This document shows, one piece after another, positions 61,815 to 64,000 of a stretch of 64,000 bases of DNA. Within the stretch, counting starts at the first letter, position 1, and each line of letters opens with the position of its first letter. Source of the stretch: Vibrio neptunius (GTDB lineage Bacteria; Pseudomonadota; Gammaproteobacteria; Enterobacterales; Vibrionaceae); NCBI GenBank assembly GCA_019339365.1, contig CP079859.1, forward strand, positions 3,286,001-3,350,000. Direction: 5' to 3'. The position numbers were made by a program, and so were the translations under genes. A model generated the notes under the pieces. That model saw nothing but the letters and a program-made list of their open reading frames with translations. It had not been told where the DNA came from and did no database searches.

Positions 61815-62540
61815 ATGAAAAAGCATACTTTATCTGGCTTATTGGCACTGTCCGTTTTGGTTGGCTGTTCTAGCAGCGAAGAAATCGTTCCGGATGTACC
61901 GCCATCAGAACTCTACTCAGAAGCACAGGTATCGCTGCAAAGTGGCAATTGGTTAACAGCTATCAATAAGCTAGAAGCACTGGACTCTCGCTACCCATTC
62001 GGTGCTTATTCTGAGCAAGTTCAGCTGGATCTAATTTATGCTTACTACAAAAACGACGATTTAGCACTTGGCCTTGCAACTATTGAACGTTTCTCTCGCC
62101 TCAACCCAACTCACGAAAAGCTAGACTGGGTTTTGTACATGCGTGGCCTAACCCATATGGCACAAGATCGTAACTTTATGCATGACCTATTTAATGTTGA
62201 TCGAAGTGATCGAGATCCTGAACCCGTCAAAAAAGCTTTTGCTGACTTCAAAAAGTTACTAGAGCGCCATCCAAATAGCCCTTACGCAGAAGATGCTCAA
62301 AAACGTATGTTTGCCCTGAAAAATCGTTTGGCTGACTACGATCTAGCAACAGCTGACTTCTATCTGCGTCGTGAAGCTTGGATAGCAGCCATCAATCGAA
62401 CACAAGAATTACAAAAAACTTACCCAGATACAGAAGCAGCACGCAAATCACTTGAGATTCAACTCGAGGCTTACGAAAAGCTTGGTTTGGCCGATTCTGC
62501 TAAACATACCGAGCAACTTATCAGGCTAAACCCTCAGTAA
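61815..62540 (+). CDS. bamD: Outer-membrane assembly lipoprotein BamD
   Basis: 241-residue essential BAM-complex lipoprotein. Signal MKKHTLSGLLALSVLVGCSS with lipobox LVGC (Cys18), then TPR units: SELYSEAQVSLQSGNW, YPFGAYSEQVQLDLIYAYYK, HPNSPYAEDAQKRM. Length is as expected. Divergent from rluD. Confidence 0.97.
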   Translation: MKKHTLSGLLALSVLVGCSSSEEIVPDVPPSELYSEAQVSLQSGNWLTAINKLEALDSRYPFGAYSEQVQLDLIYAYYKNDDLALGLATIERFSRLNPTHEKLDWVLYMRGLTHMAQDRNFMHDLFNVDRSDRDPEPVKKAFADFKKLLERHPNSPYAEDAQKRMFALKNRLADYDLATADFYLRREAWIAAINRTQELQKTYPDTEAARKSLEIQLEAYEKLGLADSAKHTEQLIRLNPQ

Positions 62541-62558
62541 CGGATTATAAATAAGAAT

Positions 62559-62587
62559 AAACGCCTCTTTATTGAGGCGTTTTTTTG
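62559..62587 (+). terminator. Terminator of bamD
   Basis: Stem AAACGCCTC / GAGGCGTTT with TTTATT loop and a T7 run. Confidence 0.93.
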
Positions 62588-62649
62588 CTTACTTTGCTGA
62601 GAGAGTTGTTAAGAACTACCTTTAAAAGATGATCTTTCGAGGGTATTTC

Positions 62650-64000
62650 ATGAGCAAAATTGTCTTGTTTCTGATCTTGTTCGTCGCCATACAGCAACAT
62701 GCCGACGCGCTGTCATTATCACCATTGAAAAAGATCCTTATTTTGGCGATCTGGACGAACTTGAAAGGAAAGGAGCGATACGAGTTCTCGTTTCAGCGGA
62801 TCTTGGCTTTTACTATATTGAGGATGGCAAACCAAAAGGTATTCTCGCTGAATTGTTGTACCACTTTGAAAAAGAACTAAGACAACGTTCATCTTACTTT
62901 AACCTACAGATCATCCCTGTCCATCGAGATGAACTTCTCCCTTCTCTGGAAAAAGGCTTCGGTGATCTGATTGTCGCCAATCTGACAATGACTTCCTATC
63001 GTTCAAAATATGTCGATTTCAGCATTCCAGTTTTGCAGGTAGTGCGTGAGCTGTTAATCACTCATGATACTAACGTCCCGCCAATTACAGAGTTGAAAGA
63101 AATCAGTGGCCAAGAGATCTGGGTTAGAGCCAGCTCCAGTTACTTTGAAAGCTTACAAAAAGTCAATCAAATGCTTGATGTACATGATTTACAGCCTGTC
63201 ACTATTCGCTTTGTTGAAGAAACTCTTCAAGATATTGAAATTATTGAACTTGTCAATCAAGGTCATATTAATGCTACCGTTCTAGACAGCCATAAAGCCG
63301 AACTCTGGCTTAAGGTTATGGATAACATACTCTTACACGATCAAGCACCTATCAGAGTGGATGGTAAAATTGCTTGGGCAATGCGAAAAAACAGCCCCCA
63401 TTTACAGTCATTTGTAAACCAATATCTAAGGAAAACTCGATCAGGCACTTTGTTGGGTAACGTCATTTATGGCAAATATCTTGACAAAACAGGCTGGTTA
63501 AAACGTATTCTCCACCCTGATCATATTGGCCGCCTTGACTCGTTATCAGGCATCTTTGCCAATTATTCCGAACAATATGACTTTGACCCACTAATGATCT
63601 CAGCGCAAGGTTTTCAAGAATCGGGCTTAGATCAGAGCAAAGTGTCACACAAAGGTGCAGTGGGTATTATGCAGGTGTTACCGAGTACCGCTATGGATCC
63701 TAATGTCGCCATACCCAATATTTATCAAGTCGATAACAATATCCATGCGGGCGTGAAATACATGCGTTTTCTCAAGGACCGCTATTTTAGTGATGATGAC
63801 ATCACGCCCGACAATCAGGTTTATTTTTCCCTTGCCGCTTACAACGCTGGCCCTGCTAATATTCGTAAGATGCGTAATTTGGCCAAGCAGCATGGCTATG
63901 ATCCAAATCGATGGTTCCGGCATGTTGAGATCATGGCAAGACGTAATATTGGTCGTGAGCCAGTTCACTATGTCTCCAACATCAATCGGTATTTTGTCAT
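62650..64000 (+). pseudogene. MltF-like lytic transglycosylase (partial, frameshifted in signal region)
   Basis: From the ATG at 62650 the frame gives a signal peptide (MSKIVLFLILFVAIQQHADA), then goes out of frame at GCGC (62707-62710). Removing one GC gives HADAVIITIEKDPYFGDLDE and joins the long frame that runs to the window end. That frame has a periplasmic binding-type domain (IRVLVSADLGFYYIEDGKPK ... GFGDLIVANLTMTSYRSKYV) and a transglycosylase SLT domain: AQGFQESGLDQ with the catalytic Glu, GAVGIMQVLPSTA, and SLAAYNAGPANIRKM. This is the MltF architecture. The C-terminus is outside the window. It is a pseudogene only if the GC insertion is real. Confidence 0.85.

Overview
The window is a piece of a gammaproteobacterial chromosome, almost certainly a Vibrio or close relative. 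The grounds are the joint presence of queA-tgt-yajC-secD, iscR-iscSUA-hscBA-fdx-iscX, pepB-ndk with a second EF-G, oxyR/ahpC, bamD-rluD-pgeF-clpB, and an rRNA operon with Ala/Glu spacer tRNAs and distal Asp/Trp tRNAs. An ERIC-like repeat agrees with this. The species cannot be fixed from what I can see.

Layout. 1-4.8 kb (minus): partial secD, yajC, tgt, queA. 5.2 kb: a two-CBS-domain protein. 5.7-13.1 kb (minus): an AT-rich Ter (tellurite/stress) island. It has a four-gene, translationally coupled, predicted biosynthetic block (PRTase-TRSP, HAD phosphatase, PRTase-Pelota, CitE-like aldolase). A second block follows, with two TelA-family proteins in tandem and two TerD-domain proteins. 13.7-14.7 kb: a decayed ISAs1-type transposase at the island edge. 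15-17 kb: a chemoreceptor. 17.1-20.3 kb (minus): the glyoxylate shunt operon aceB-aceA, both genes frameshifted. 20.9-24 kb: oxyR divergent from a 2-Cys peroxiredoxin, then dapD. 24.1-29.7 kb: nnrS and a fructose-family PTS locus (EIIB, a degenerate HPr fused to EIIA, an AraC regulator, EIIABC). 29.8-38.6 kb: accessory genes (gamma-glutamylcyclotransferase-like, small beta-barrel, LysR/chrA pair, TPR remnant, AraC, acyl-CoA synthetase, two GcvA-like LysR regulators flanking a DUF1127 gene). 38.6-38.9 kb: tandem and palindromic repeats. 38.9-49 kb (minus): fusA2, ndk, pepB and the isc operon, with two IscR sites in front of iscR. 49-51 kb: trmJ and divergent suhB. 51-57 kb (minus): a complete rrn operon with two promoters and a partly duplicated tRNA-Trp. 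57.3-64 kb: clpB with a heat-shock promoter, pgeF, rluD, bamD, and a partial, frameshifted lytic transglycosylase.

How genes work together. tgt and queA both serve queuosine synthesis, and secD/yajC belong to the Sec translocon. The isc block is one Fe-S assembly unit that IscR represses. oxyR probably controls the peroxiredoxin. The Ter block matches the predicted Ter-associated pathway for a nucleoside-like metabolite, coupled to TerD/TelA membrane-stress proteins.

Caution. Five otherwise well-conserved genes carry small indels: HAD in A9, MCP in A6, aceA in G5, aceB in G5, and the transglycosylase at GCGC. Sequencing or assembly error has to be excluded before any of these is read as biology.
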